Source: Candidatus Omnitrophota bacterium (GTDB taxonomy: Bacteria; Omnitrophota; Gorgyraeia; Tantalellales; Tantalellaceae). Taken from it: a DNA stretch of 14,449 nucleotides. Location of the stretch: the NCBI GenBank assembly GCA_030617085.1, contig JAUWWB010000009.1:1-14449 (forward strand). Direction: 5' to 3'. This document shows, in pieces, positions 1-6,640 of the stretch (positions within the stretch are counted from its first letter, which is position 1; each line of letters opens with the position of its first letter). The notes below the pieces were generated by a model. It was given only the letters and a program-made list of their open reading frames with translations. It searched no databases and had not been told where the DNA came from. Both the position numbers and the translations under genes were made by a program.

Positions 1-579
1 CGTAAAGGCTCTTCCGCGCGGCTTGAGGTTGCGTGCGAGACGGTCGGCGAAGGGATTCGCGTTGGGGACAGCGTTGCGGTCAACGGGGTGTGCCTGAGCA
101 TCGTGGATAAGAATGGAAGCCTGGTCTTTGACGTTGTCGGGAACACCCTGAGTGGGACCAATCTCAAAAGGTTAAAGGCCGGAGACGCGGTGAACCTGGA
201 AAGCGCGCTCAGGGTCGGAGACACCTTAAGCGGGCACATTGTCTCAGGACATGTTGACGGCGAACGCGTGATAAAGAAAAATCAAAAGACCTCCGGGGAA
301 TGGATCCTCGATATCGGTATCGTCCCGGGCGATGAGAAGTACCTCGTGCCCAAAGGGTCGGTGGCTGTCGACGGTGTAAGCTTGACGGTGGGGGAGATCT
401 CCCGTGACCTGTTTCGTATATTTCTGATCCCGCACACTCTTGCCAACACCGCGTTGGAAACAAAAAGAAGAGGGGATCTCGTGAACGTCGAGTTCGACAT
501 GATGGCGAAGTATGCCGGAAAGCAGCAACAGGACGGGTCTGTTACCGGGGATATGCTCAGGAGGACGGGGTTTATTTAG
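1..579 (+). CDS. ribE: riboflavin synthase alpha chain, 5' end outside the window
   Basis: Riboflavin synthase joins two molecules of 6,7-dimethyl-8-ribityllumazine by dismutation to give riboflavin, the last step of the pathway, in the cytoplasm. The frame is open from base 1, so the gene starts upstream; family alignment from memory suggests about 15 residues are missing. Two lumazine-binding barrels are visible. The first has GDSVAVNGVCLSI and GHIVSGHVDG, and the second has GSVAVDGVSLT, PHTLANTAL and VNVEFDMMAKYAGK. The duplicated pattern G-V/S-VAV-x-G-V-x-L is typical of this trimeric enzyme. The first ATG in the window (88) lies inside barrel 1 and is not the true start. The stop at 577-579 is followed within 5 bases by a dispersed repeat. 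The flavin pathway reappears 9 kb downstream as ribF, so the genes are not one unit here. The symbol follows the common ribE usage (ribC in E. coli). Confidence 0.95.
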   Translation, partial: RKGSSARLEVACETVGEGIRVGDSVAVNGVCLSIVDKNGSLVFDVVGNTLSGTNLKRLKAGDAVNLESALRVGDTLSGHIVSGHVDGERVIKKNQKTSGEWILDIGIVPGDEKYLVPKGSVAVDGVSLTVGEISRDLFRIFLIPHTLANTALETKRRGDLVNVEFDMMAKYAGKQQQDGSVTGDMLRRTGFI

Positions 580-583
580 GGGT

Positions 584-602
584 TAGTTCGGAGTTCGGAG
601 TG
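584..602 (+). repeat. short direct repeat TAGTTCGGAGTTCGGAGTG
   Basis: This 19-base element contains an AGTTCGG unit twice. The same element, with one base different, is found at 6489-6507. In both places it is followed 5-7 bases later by a 29-base inverted-repeat arm, so the two parts look like one composite dispersed element. A shorter version (TAGTTCGTAG) sits at 3777-3786. All three follow or include the stop codon of the gene before them. Confidence 0.8.
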
Positions 603-607
603 GTCGA

Positions 608-683
608 TTGTCATCCTGAGCGAAGCGAAGGATCTCCCCCACGTCAATCCGCCAGAGATCCTGCGCTTCGCTCAGGATGACAA
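608..683. repeat. inverted repeat, 29-base arms (TCATCCTGAGCGAAGCGAAG type)
   Basis: The left arm 608-636 and the right arm 655-683 are reverse complements with one mismatch, separated by an 18-base loop. The core TCATCCTGAGCGAAGCGAAG occurs again as an inverted pair at 6516-6603. From memory, closely similar sequences are scattered in intergenic DNA of many environmental bacteria, often mistranslated as peptides with CHPERSEGS. It has no coding capacity and resembles a REP/MITE-like palindrome. In RNA it would form a long stable hairpin and may protect or end the ribE transcript, but there is no T-run for a standard terminator. Confidence 0.85.
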
Positions 684-700
684 ATGGTATTAGTGAATAG

Positions 701-770
701 GCGGGGCTTTCCCCTCGACTTCGCTCGGGATGGTTCAAAGGTGGTGAGCCTGTCGAACCACCAGCCCCGC
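701..770. repeat. second palindromic dispersed repeat
   Basis: The outer arms GCGGGGCT (701-708) and AGCCCCGC (763-770) are perfect complements. Inside them GGTGGT (740-745) pairs with ACCACC (757-762). The interior segments CTCGACTTCGCTCGGGATGG and GGTGAGCCTGTCGAACCACC are of a type I recall as a common dispersed intergenic repeat in environmental genomes. With the two elements before it, this accounts for most of the gap between ribE and the tRNA promoter. No gene is visible in 580-793. Confidence 0.65.
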
Positions 771-793
771 ATCGTGGATTGGTTTATATATTG

Positions 794-822
794 TTGACGT
801 GTTAATATTATAGTGATAATAT
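794..822 (+). promoter_or_regulatory. sigma-70-type promoter for tRNA-Pro
   Basis: A -35 box TTGACG (794-799) and a -10 box TAATAT (817-822) are separated by exactly 17 bases, close to the consensus. Transcription would start near 829 and give a leader of about 50 bases before the tRNA. The spacer contains TTAATATTA, a sequence also found just upstream of the rpsO promoter. Transcription may continue into the metallophosphoesterase gene, because no terminator is seen after the tRNA. Confidence 0.7.
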
Positions 823-880
823 GTCGTCGTTCTTTTGTTTCGCTTGCATTTAATTTTGTTCAGCATCTCGCGTGTTGATT

Positions 881-957
881 CGGGGCGTAGCGCAGTTTGG
901 CAGCGCGCCACGTTCGGGACGTGGAGGTCCTGGGTTCAAATCCCAGCGCCCCGACCA
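881..957 (+). tRNA. tRNA-Pro (anticodon CGG)
   Basis: A full cloverleaf can be drawn by eye. The acceptor stem CGGGGCG (881-887) pairs with CGCCCCG (947-953). The D stem is GCGC/GCGC (890-893/903-906). The anticodon stem CCACG/CGTGG (908-912/920-924) carries loop TTCGGGA with anticodon CGG at 915-917. The T stem CTGGG/CCCAG (930-934/942-946) carries loop TTCAAAT. Discriminator A954 is followed by an encoded CCA (955-957). Anticodon CGG reads CCG (proline), and G after the anticodon is usual for tRNA-Pro. An open frame running through it from 835 is only read-through and not a gene. Confidence 0.96.
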
Positions 958-966
958 TCTTTTCAG

Positions 967-986
967 ACACGGATATACACGGATAT
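967..986 (+). repeat. tandem 10-base repeat ACACGGATAT x2
   Basis: Two perfect head-to-tail copies (967-976 and 977-986) lie 10 bases after the tRNA and end 16 bases before the next start codon. They occupy the place where a ribosome binding site would be expected, and no Shine-Dalgarno is visible there. The function is unknown. Confidence 0.6.
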
Positions 987-1002
987 TTTCGACGTCGTGC
1001 CC

Positions 1003-1731
1003 ATGATGTATATCATTCTCTCGGATATCCATTCTAATCTGCAAGCGTTCGAGGCCGTCGTGAGGTCTTTCCCTGAAGGTGATAATCCAATAATTTGCGC
1101 GGGCGATATCGTAGGTTATGGCGCCGATCCGAACCCGTGTATAAAGCAGGTACGGGCGCTCGGAGCGGTGACCGTCCTGGGCAACCATGACGCGGCGGTG
1201 ATAGACAAGACCGACATCACGTATTTTAACGAATATGCCGCCGAAGCCGTTCTATGGACGAGGGAAAGGCTCAACCGGAGCGGGGCCGATTATTTGAACG
1301 CCTTGCCTTTTGTCCACGATGAAAAGCTTTTCACCATGGTCCACGGCACGCTGCACGACCCGGAAGAATTCCTGTACATGTTCAGCGGCGCCGACGCCAT
1401 GGCGACTTTTGATGTTTTGAAGAAACAAATATGCTTCGTGGGGCATTCTCACGTGCCATGCGTATTCATACTTAAAGGCGGGAAGCTGTATCTCGAACGT
1501 TCGCTTTCGAAAAAAATACGCGTCGAGGAAGACGCCAGGTACGTGATAAACGTCGGAAGCGTGGGTCAGCCCCGCGACGGTGACAGCCGTGCGTGCTACT
1601 GCGTTTACGATACGGACAACGCCGAAATAGAGTTCCGCAGGATAGAGTACGACGTAGAAGGCGCACGCGACCGCATCATCAAGGCGGGACTCCCCGCGGT
1701 GCTTGGGGACAGGCTGCTATATGGGCAGTAA
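1003..1731 (+). CDS. metallophosphoesterase (calcineurin-like, YfcE/MJ0912-type)
   Basis: This is a 242-residue cytoplasmic phosphoesterase of the two-metal calcineurin-like superfamily. The metal-binding motifs appear in order: D8-x-H10 in LSDIHSN, G34-D35 in AGDIVGYG, G60-N-H-D63, H114-G in VHGT, and G147-H-S-H150. The length and the GDIVGYGADPNPC segment fit the small prokaryotic family that hydrolyses phosphodiesters or phosphomonoesters; the substrate cannot be read from the sequence. The frame is open from 835, but the upstream part is the tRNA, so I choose ATG 1003; ATG 1006 is equally possible and directly precedes the conserved beta-strand YIILSDIH. There is no clear Shine-Dalgarno. 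It probably shares the tRNA-Pro transcript. A 35-base gap separates it from the lipoprotein gene. Confidence 0.88.
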   Translation: MMYIILSDIHSNLQAFEAVVRSFPEGDNPIICAGDIVGYGADPNPCIKQVRALGAVTVLGNHDAAVIDKTDITYFNEYAAEAVLWTRERLNRSGADYLNALPFVHDEKLFTMVHGTLHDPEEFLYMFSGADAMATFDVLKKQICFVGHSHVPCVFILKGGKLYLERSLSKKIRVEEDARYVINVGSVGQPRDGDSRACYCVYDTDNAEIEFRRIEYDVEGARDRIIKAGLPAVLGDRLLYGQ

Positions 1732-1766
1732 GGGTATACGGGTAATTTAAAAAGCGGGGTGCGTAA

Positions 1767-2285
1767 ATGAGGAATGTCAGTCGTATTAAAGCGGTGGTTT
1801 TTTTGACGGTTCTTTTGGTCGCGGCGGTTGGGCTTTCGGGGTGCGCTCAGTTGAGGGAGAAGTTCGTCAGGAAGCCCAAAGAGGAAAAGGCGGCATCGAG
1901 GCGTTATTGCGCCGTGAAGGCATATGATATCCGGCCTAGCCTGGAGCTGTACACCAAAAGATATGTTTTCTGGAAAACCTGGCATAAAGAGCTCCTGGCC
2001 GTTCTCGGGGGATCGAATCATAAAAAAACGCTCGTGGCCATCGAACAGGAGATAGTGAACCTCAGGGACATGCGGAACATGCTTATCGACGAGAAAGCCG
2101 AAGAATTGCAGAAGCCGATAGATGAAATAATGAAGATCGAGACCGCCCTGAAGAAGGAGAAGGTCACCAGAGGCAATGAAGTCAGGATGCGGAGGAGGCT
2201 GGAGTCCCTGGGCAGGCAGGTGAAAAGGAATTTTTCATATACCAAGGTGCGGGGGGTCATAAGAGATGATTTCAGGCGGGAATAA
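1767..2285 (+). CDS. putative coiled-coil lipoprotein, unknown function
   Basis: This is a 172-residue protein that I do not recognise. It begins with a type II signal: a basic N-terminus (MRNVSRIK), a hydrophobic stretch at about residues 9-22, and lipobox L23-S-G-C26. The mature protein is therefore expected to be lipid-anchored at Cys26, facing the periplasm. The mature part is highly charged. Residues 60-75 hold a short aromatic segment (YVFWKTWHKELL), and residues about 85-155 have heptad-like spacing suggesting a long helix or coiled coil (EQEIVNLRDMRNML, KPIDEIMKIETALKKEK). The C-terminus is rich in arginine. It overlaps the MBL-fold gene by 20 bases, so the two are probably co-translated. 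Possible roles are an envelope spacer or assembly lipoprotein, but this is only inference. Confidence 0.8.
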   Translation: MRNVSRIKAVVFLTVLLVAAVGLSGCAQLREKFVRKPKEEKAASRRYCAVKAYDIRPSLELYTKRYVFWKTWHKELLAVLGGSNHKKTLVAIEQEIVNLRDMRNMLIDEKAEELQKPIDEIMKIETALKKEKVTRGNEVRMRRRLESLGRQVKRNFSYTKVRGVIRDDFRRE

Positions 2286-2898
2286 AGAACTTGAGATACG
2301 GAAGTTCGTCGTGGGCCCGCTGCAGACCAACTGCTATTTCGTCCGCGAAAAGCATTCGCGGAAAGGCATGCTGATCGACCCCGGCGCGCACGATCCCGGG
2401 ATAGCCGGGTACATCAAAGATAACGGCATTGACGCTGTCTTCATACTGAACACGCACGGGCACGCGGACCATGTTCTCGGTGATGCCGCTTTCGGATTTC
2501 CCGTGATGATACATGAACTTGACGAGCCCTGCCTGCGGGATCCCTTGAAGGGCCTGCCGCTGTCCACGAACGGAGAGGCCGCGCCTGCGGTACGGGCGGA
2601 AAGGCTCCTGACGGGCGGCGACACCGTCGCTCTGGGCGATATCGAACTGGAGATCATACATACCCCGGGCCACACCCCGGGCAGTATTTCGATCAGATAC
2701 GACAACGTCCTTTTCAGCGGCGACACCCTCTTTTTTGAGGGAGTAGGAAGAACGGACCTCCCGGGGGGAGACCACAGGGCTTTGATAACTTCTATCAGGG
2801 AAAAACTGTTGACACTGCCGGATGAGGTGATCGTTTTCCCGGGCCACGGCCCCGAAACGACGATAGGACACGAGAGGATGAACAACCCGTTTTTATGA
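2266..2898 (+). CDS. MBL-fold metallo-hydrolase (glyoxalase II-like)
   Basis: This 210-residue protein of the metallo-beta-lactamase fold resembles hydroxyacylglutathione hydrolase-like enzymes. The zinc ligands are visible: T63-HGHADH69, H136 in HTPGHTPGS, D153 in FSGDTLF, and H194 in FPGHGPETT. The segments GRTDLPGGD (161-169) and the C-terminal ER-x-NNPFL are typical of this subfamily, which acts on thioesters or other small metabolites. It lacks the long C-terminal extension of true GloB, so the substrate is uncertain. It starts inside the lipoprotein gene (20-base overlap), and its stop overlaps the start of the recombinase gene as ATGA (2895-2898). Both overlaps suggest coupled translation in one operon. 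Confidence 0.88.
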   Translation: MISGGNKELEIRKFVVGPLQTNCYFVREKHSRKGMLIDPGAHDPGIAGYIKDNGIDAVFILNTHGHADHVLGDAAFGFPVMIHELDEPCLRDPLKGLPLSTNGEAAPAVRAERLLTGGDTVALGDIELEIIHTPGHTPGSISIRYDNVLFSGDTLFFEGVGRTDLPGGDHRALITSIREKLLTLPDEVIVFPGHGPETTIGHERMNNPFL

Positions 2899-3779
2899 GA
2901 CAACATATCGAACAGTTTTTATATTTCCTCGAAGTCGAGCGGGGCGTCAGTCCTAATACGGTAGTTTCGTACAGGAAGGACCTGGAAAAGTTCGCGGAAT
3001 ATATTCGCGGGGCGGGCAAAGCCGTCTCTTTCGTGGCGAGAGAGGACATAACGGATTTTCTCATGTACCTCAAGGACCGGGGGCTTTCGGTCTCGACGAT
3101 CGCCAGAAACCTCGCGGCGCTGAAGACTTTTTGGAAATTTCTTTCGACCGAGCAGATCGTCCGGGAAAATGTCGCTGCCATCGTCGAAACGCCCAAAACG
3201 TGGAAAAAGATACCCGATGTGCTGAACAAGGAAGAGGTCGAGACGCTTCTCGAAACCCCTTCTAAAAAAGAGTGGATAGGCATAAGGGACAGGGCGATAC
3301 TTGAGCTGATGTACGCTACGGGATTGCGCGTATCGGAAGTGAAAGACCTGAAAAAGACAAACGTCAACCTTGAAGCGAATTTCGTAAAATGTTCCGGCAA
3401 AGGGGGAAAAGAAAGGATAGTGCCCCTGGGAAGAGCCGCCGAAAAGGCGATTGCTGGATACCTGGAAAGGGTCAGGCGCAGGCTGTCCGAAAAGACAGGG
3501 GATGACCACCTTTTTCTTTCCCGGTTGGGCAGGAAGCTTTCCCGGCAGAGCCTGTGGAAGATGATACAGAAATACGCGAAGACCGCCGGAATAAAAAAAC
3601 ACATCACGCCGCATTCCCTCAGGCATTCCTTCGCCACGCACCTCCTGGAGGGCGGGGCGGAGCTGAAAGGCGTCCAGGAAATGCTGGGACACGCCGATAT
3701 TTCGACGACGCAGATATATACGCACGTTGACAAAGACAGGCTGAGAAAAGTGCATGAGAAGTTTCATCCGAGGGGGTAG
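2895..3779 (+). CDS. xerD: tyrosine recombinase, XerC/XerD family
   Basis: This 294-residue site-specific recombinase most likely resolves chromosome dimers at dif. Residues 1-85 form the SAM-like N-terminal core-binding domain (FLYFLEVERGVSPNTVVSYRKDL). The catalytic domain carries the complete set: R145 (ATGLRVSE), K169 (SGKGGKERIVPLG), H240-x-x-R243 (HSLRHSFATHL), H266 (LGHADIS) and nucleophile Y275 (TTQIYTHV). The length and the HPRG end match Xer proteins of about 295-300 residues and not phage integrases. XerD is favoured over XerC only by general resemblance. The start is the ATG overlapping the MBL stop. The stop codon is the first three bases of a repeat (TAGTTCGTAG). FtsK, the partner that activates XerD, begins at 13871. 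Confidence 0.87.
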   Translation: MRQHIEQFLYFLEVERGVSPNTVVSYRKDLEKFAEYIRGAGKAVSFVAREDITDFLMYLKDRGLSVSTIARNLAALKTFWKFLSTEQIVRENVAAIVETPKTWKKIPDVLNKEEVETLLETPSKKEWIGIRDRAILELMYATGLRVSEVKDLKKTNVNLEANFVKCSGKGGKERIVPLGRAAEKAIAGYLERVRRRLSEKTGDDHLFLSRLGRKLSRQSLWKMIQKYAKTAGIKKHITPHSLRHSFATHLLEGGAELKGVQEMLGHADISTTQIYTHVDKDRLRKVHEKFHPRG

Positions 3780-3786
3780 TTCGTAG
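3777..3786 (+). repeat. short copy of the TAGTTCGTAG repeat, containing a stop codon
   Basis: TAGTTCGTAG matches the beginning of the direct repeat seen at 584-602 and 6483-6507. Its first TAG is the recombinase stop codon. Confidence 0.55.
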
Positions 3787-3793
3787 AAAAATG

Positions 3794-3820
3794 TAGGGGC
3801 AGGCCCCCGTGCCTGCCCGC
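3794..3820. repeat. GC-rich hairpin repeat before the CCA-type gene
   Basis: GGGCAGG (3797-3803) pairs perfectly with CCTGCCC (3812-3818) around an 8-base loop CCCCCGTG. I recall very similar GTAGGGGCAGGCCC...CCTGCCC sequences as dispersed intergenic repeats in other bacteria. The hairpin ends 4 bases before the GGAG (3823-3826) that serves the next gene, so it may influence ribosome access. There is no T-run, so it is not a standard terminator. Confidence 0.65.
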
Positions 3821-3833
3821 CCGGAGCAGGAAG

Positions 3834-6491
3834 ATGGATTTAATCGTAACACATAAAAGCGCGGATTTTGATGCCCTGAGCTCTCTGGTGGCGGCGGGGA
3901 AGCTTTACCCGGATGCGCGGCTCCTGCTGCCCGGGTCGCAGGAGAAAGCCGTGCGGAGCTTTCTTTCGCTTATCAAGGACAAGGTGAAGATAGAAGACGA
4001 AAAGACGTGCCGCATGGATGACGTGACGCGCCTGGTGATCGTGGATAACCGCCACGCCTCGCGCATAGGAAGCGCCGCGGCTCTTTTGGGCAAAAAAAAC
4101 GTGAAGGTCCATATCTATGACCACCATCCAAGGACCAAATTCGACATAAAAGCCGACAAGGATGTTTTTAAAGAGGTGGGCGCCACGGTTTCAATCCTTC
4201 TTGAGGTGCTGGACAAAAAGGGTAAATTGGACCTCACCCCCCTTGAAGCCACCCTGATGCTTCTCGGGATATATGAAGAGACCGGCTCTCTTTCATACTC
4301 GGCTACCACCAGGCTCGATGTTGATCTGGTCAGCCGCCTTCTGGAGCAGGGCGCTAATCTGAACGCCGTTTCGTCGTATCTGAACAGGGAACTTTCCGGA
4401 ACCGAACTTTCGGCGCTGATAGATCTTCTGAAATCCGTCGAGACCGTGAACGTAAGGGGCATGAACATCGCGTTTTCGCATATTGACGTCCGCGCCTTCG
4501 ACGGGGAAATGGCAGCGGTGGTGCACAAGGTCCAGGACGTGGAAAATTATCCCGTTCTTTTCGTGATGTTCTGTTCAGGGGAAAAGGTGAAGGTCCTGGC
4601 CAGGAGCCGGGTGGACCTTATCGATGTCAACAAGGTGCTCGGGCATTTCGGCGGGGCGGGACATCACGGCGCGGCCAGCGCCAGAATAGAAGGGCGGCCT
4701 GCGGAACAGATCAAGTCCGAAATACTGCGCGTACTCGAAAAGATGATCCAGCCGGAAGTGTACGCCGGGGATATCATGAGCTTTCCCGTGGAGACGGTAT
4801 CGCAGGATGAAAAGGTGACCGAAGTACTGGAAAATCTCAGGCTTTTAGGATATAAAGGGGCGCCCGTCCTTAACGAAAGCTCCGCGCTGGTCGGGATGAT
4901 CACCCAGGGGGACCTCAAAAAAGCGCTGAAGCACGGGATGGGGCATTCCCGCATAAAGGGATACATGTCGGTTCCCCTGATAACCGTTGTTCCCGAAACG
5001 CCGATGCACGAGCTGCGGGAGATCATGGTGGACAGGGGCAAGGGGCGCATACCCGTGATCAAGGATAACAAGCTGGTCGGGATAGTGACCAGGACGGACG
5101 TCCTGAAAAAGGTTTTCAGCTCGCTGTTCCCGGAAAAAGCGGGCGAGCGCGTCAAGATAACGGACATCTCCGAAAGGATGAACGCGATGTTCCCGAAGCA
5201 GCTGATGAGGCTGATAAAGCGTATCGCCGCCGAAGCGGACGCGCTGGGGATGAACGTTTTCCTTGTCGGCGGCCTCGTGCGGGACCTTCTGCTTAAAAGA
5301 AAGAATTACGACCTGGATATCGTGGTCGAAGGCGACGCTATCGAGTTCGGCAGGAAGCTCGGCGACAGGATCGGTGGGGCGCTGGTCGTGTACCATAAAT
5401 TCGGCACTTCGACGCTGGTAAAGGACTGGCCCGCGTGGCTCGGCCGACCTCTCCACCCGGGCAACAAGTTCAAGATAGACATAGCTACCGCCAGGAGAGA
5501 GACATATGAACGTCCGGCGGCTTTACCCACGGTGGAATTCAGCTCGCTGCGGGAAGACCTTTACCGCCGGGATTTCACCATAAACGCGATGGCCGTGAAC
5601 ATCAACAAGAAAAATTTCGGCCTGTTCCTGGATTTTTTCGGCGGCATGAAAGACCTGGAAAAGGGCGTCATAAGGACCCTGCACGACCGGAGTTTTATCG
5701 ACGACCCCACCCGCATTTTCCGGGCGGTAAGGTTCGAACAGCGGTTCGGCTTTACGATAGAAAAACATACCGAATATCTCATAACGCACGCTGTAAAGCG
5801 GGAGATGTTCCACAGGACCGAAAACCAGAGGATACGGGATGAGCTTATATTGATGCTGAAAGAACGGGATCCGGAAAAAGCCGTTTTCAGGATGCGTCAG
5901 CTTCACGAGCTGCAATTTATACATCCGGCCATGGCCTTGAAAAGATCGATAAAGAAAACGTTCGCCGAGATAAGAAAATGCGCCCGGTGGTACACTTCGG
6001 CCGCTCCCGGCAAGCGGAAGCCGGATATCTGGCTCATGAATTTCATGGTAATGCTGGACAAGCTTACGGTCGAGCAGGTCGAAGAGGTGCTGAGAAAATT
6101 CGTTTTCACCAGGAGCGAAAGCACGCGACTGAGGTTTTACAGGGAATATGCCGATAAGACCATCAGAAAGCTTTCTTCCCGGAAAAGGATGATGCCCAGC
6201 GAAATATACGACATTCTGGAACCGTTTTCCCATGAAGCCATGCTCTGCGTCATGGCAAGAACAAGCTCCGCCGCGGCGCGCAAGCGCATCAAGAGGTTTT
6301 TTACTCATTACAGCGGTGTAAAGCTCCGGATCAAGGGACATGACATAAAAAAGGAAGGCATCAAGCCCGGCCCGCGGTACACGGAGATATTGCACCGGAT
6401 GCTGGAGAGAAAGCTCGACGGAAAGCTCCCCACAAAACGCGACGAGATCCGGTACATGCGGAAGCTTATCGCTGAGGATTCTAGTTCGTAG
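3834..6491 (+). CDS. DHH + CBS pair + CCA-adding/poly(A) polymerase-type nucleotidyltransferase fusion
   Basis: This 885-residue protein has three parts. Residues 1-300 are a DHH/DHHA1 phosphoesterase: THKSADFDA (6-14), DHH (96-98), GIYEETG (145-151), and FGGAGHH (272-278). Residues about 312-430 are two CBS repeats, usually adenine-nucleotide sensors. From about 455 there is a class II tRNA nucleotidyltransferase/poly(A) polymerase head with GGLVRD (479-484), metal-binding DLD (493-495), RRDFTINAMA (578-587) and DDPTRIFRAVRF (623-634), then a helical RNA-binding region. This fusion is known in several bacterial groups, where it acts as an A-adding or CCA-adding enzyme. It would act on tRNA 3' ends or RNA tails. 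The start at ATG 3834 is supported by GGAG at 3823-3826. The last codons (AGT TCG TAG) come from the repeat. E149 replaces the aspartate usual in the DHH motif. Confidence 0.92.
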   Translation: MDLIVTHKSADFDALSSLVAAGKLYPDARLLLPGSQEKAVRSFLSLIKDKVKIEDEKTCRMDDVTRLVIVDNRHASRIGSAAALLGKKNVKVHIYDHHPRTKFDIKADKDVFKEVGATVSILLEVLDKKGKLDLTPLEATLMLLGIYEETGSLSYSATTRLDVDLVSRLLEQGANLNAVSSYLNRELSGTELSALIDLLKSVETVNVRGMNIAFSHIDVRAFDGEMAAVVHKVQDVENYPVLFVMFCSGEKVKVLARSRVDLIDVNKVLGHFGGAGHHGAASARIEGRPAEQIKSEILRVLEKMIQPEVYAGDIMSFPVETVSQDEKVTEVLENLRLLGYKGAPVLNESSALVGMITQGDLKKALKHGMGHSRIKGYMSVPLITVVPETPMHELREIMVDRGKGRIPVIKDNKLVGIVTRTDVLKKVFSSLFPEKAGERVKITDISERMNAMFPKQLMRLIKRIAAEADALGMNVFLVGGLVRDLLLKRKNYDLDIVVEGDAIEFGRKLGDRIGGALVVYHKFGTSTLVKDWPAWLGRPLHPGNKFKIDIATARRETYERPAALPTVEFSSLREDLYRRDFTINAMAVNINKKNFGLFLDFFGGMKDLEKGVIRTLHDRSFIDDPTRIFRAVRFEQRFGFTIEKHTEYLITHAVKREMFHRTENQRIRDELILMLKERDPEKAVFRMRQLHELQFIHPAMALKRSIKKTFAEIRKCARWYTSAAPGKRKPDIWLMNFMVMLDKLTVEQVEEVLRKFVFTRSESTRLRFYREYADKTIRKLSSRKRMMPSEIYDILEPFSHEAMLCVMARTSSAAARKRIKRFFTHYSGVKLRIKGHDIKKEGIKPGPRYTEILHRMLERKLDGKLPTKRDEIRYMRKLIAEDSSS

Positions 6492-6507
6492 TTCGGAGTT
6501 CGTAGTG
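6483..6507 (+). repeat. direct repeat TAGTTCG/TAGTTCGGAGTTCGTAGTG forming the gene's 3' end
   Basis: Bases 6489-6507 match 584-602 at 18 of 19 positions. A further AGTTCGTAG precedes them and encodes the last two residues (Ser-Ser) and the stop of the DHH-CBS-nucleotidyltransferase gene. The 29-base inverted repeat follows 8 bases later, which is the same order as downstream of ribE. Confidence 0.8.
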
Positions 6508-6515
6508 CTCCCAAT

Positions 6516-6603
6516 TGTCATTCTGAGCGAAGCGAAGAATCTCTGCCTCGTTGTTTTCAGCGGGATGACACGTGAGAGATCCTTCGCTTCGCTCAGGATG
6601 ACA
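6516..6603. repeat. inverted repeat, 29-base arms, second copy
   Basis: The left arm 6516-6544 and the right arm 6575-6603 are complementary except for two positions, both of which would be G-U pairs in plus-strand RNA (T against G, and A against C on the other strand). The arms belong to the same family as 608-683. The 30-base loop contains GGGATGACA, a remnant resembling the end of another arm. No coding potential is seen between 6492 and 6640. Confidence 0.85.
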
Positions 6604-6618
6604 GGGTAGTGGTAAACA

Positions 6619-6638
6619 GGGACGAGGGACGGGGTGGG
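6619..6638 (+). promoter_or_regulatory. four G-tracts over the ylxP ribosome binding site
   Basis: G-tracts at 6619-6621, 6626-6628, 6631-6634 and 6636-6638 have loops of 4, 2 and 1 bases, which meets the usual pattern for an intramolecular G-quadruplex on the coding strand. The last tract ends 2 bases before the ylxP start codon, so it covers the Shine-Dalgarno area. Folding in RNA is an inference. Confidence 0.45.
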
Positions 6639-6640
6639 AT

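Noticed and set aside
608..683. Insertion sequence ends
   Set aside because: There is no transposase between or near the arms; the element is a small palindrome, not an IS.
835..1002. N-terminal extension of the metallophosphoesterase frame
   Set aside because: This part of the frame runs straight through tRNA-Pro and a tandem repeat, and the conserved domain begins at ATG 1003/1006.
2334..3733. Long open frames on the minus strand opposite the MBL and recombinase genes
   Set aside because: They mirror strongly conserved plus-strand genes and show low-complexity, Ser/Arg/Pro-rich translations without domains.
881..3779. tRNA plus tyrosine recombinase as an integrated genomic island
   Set aside because: The recombinase looks like a cellular Xer protein, no copy of the tRNA 3' end was seen as an attachment site, and there are no phage or plasmid genes.
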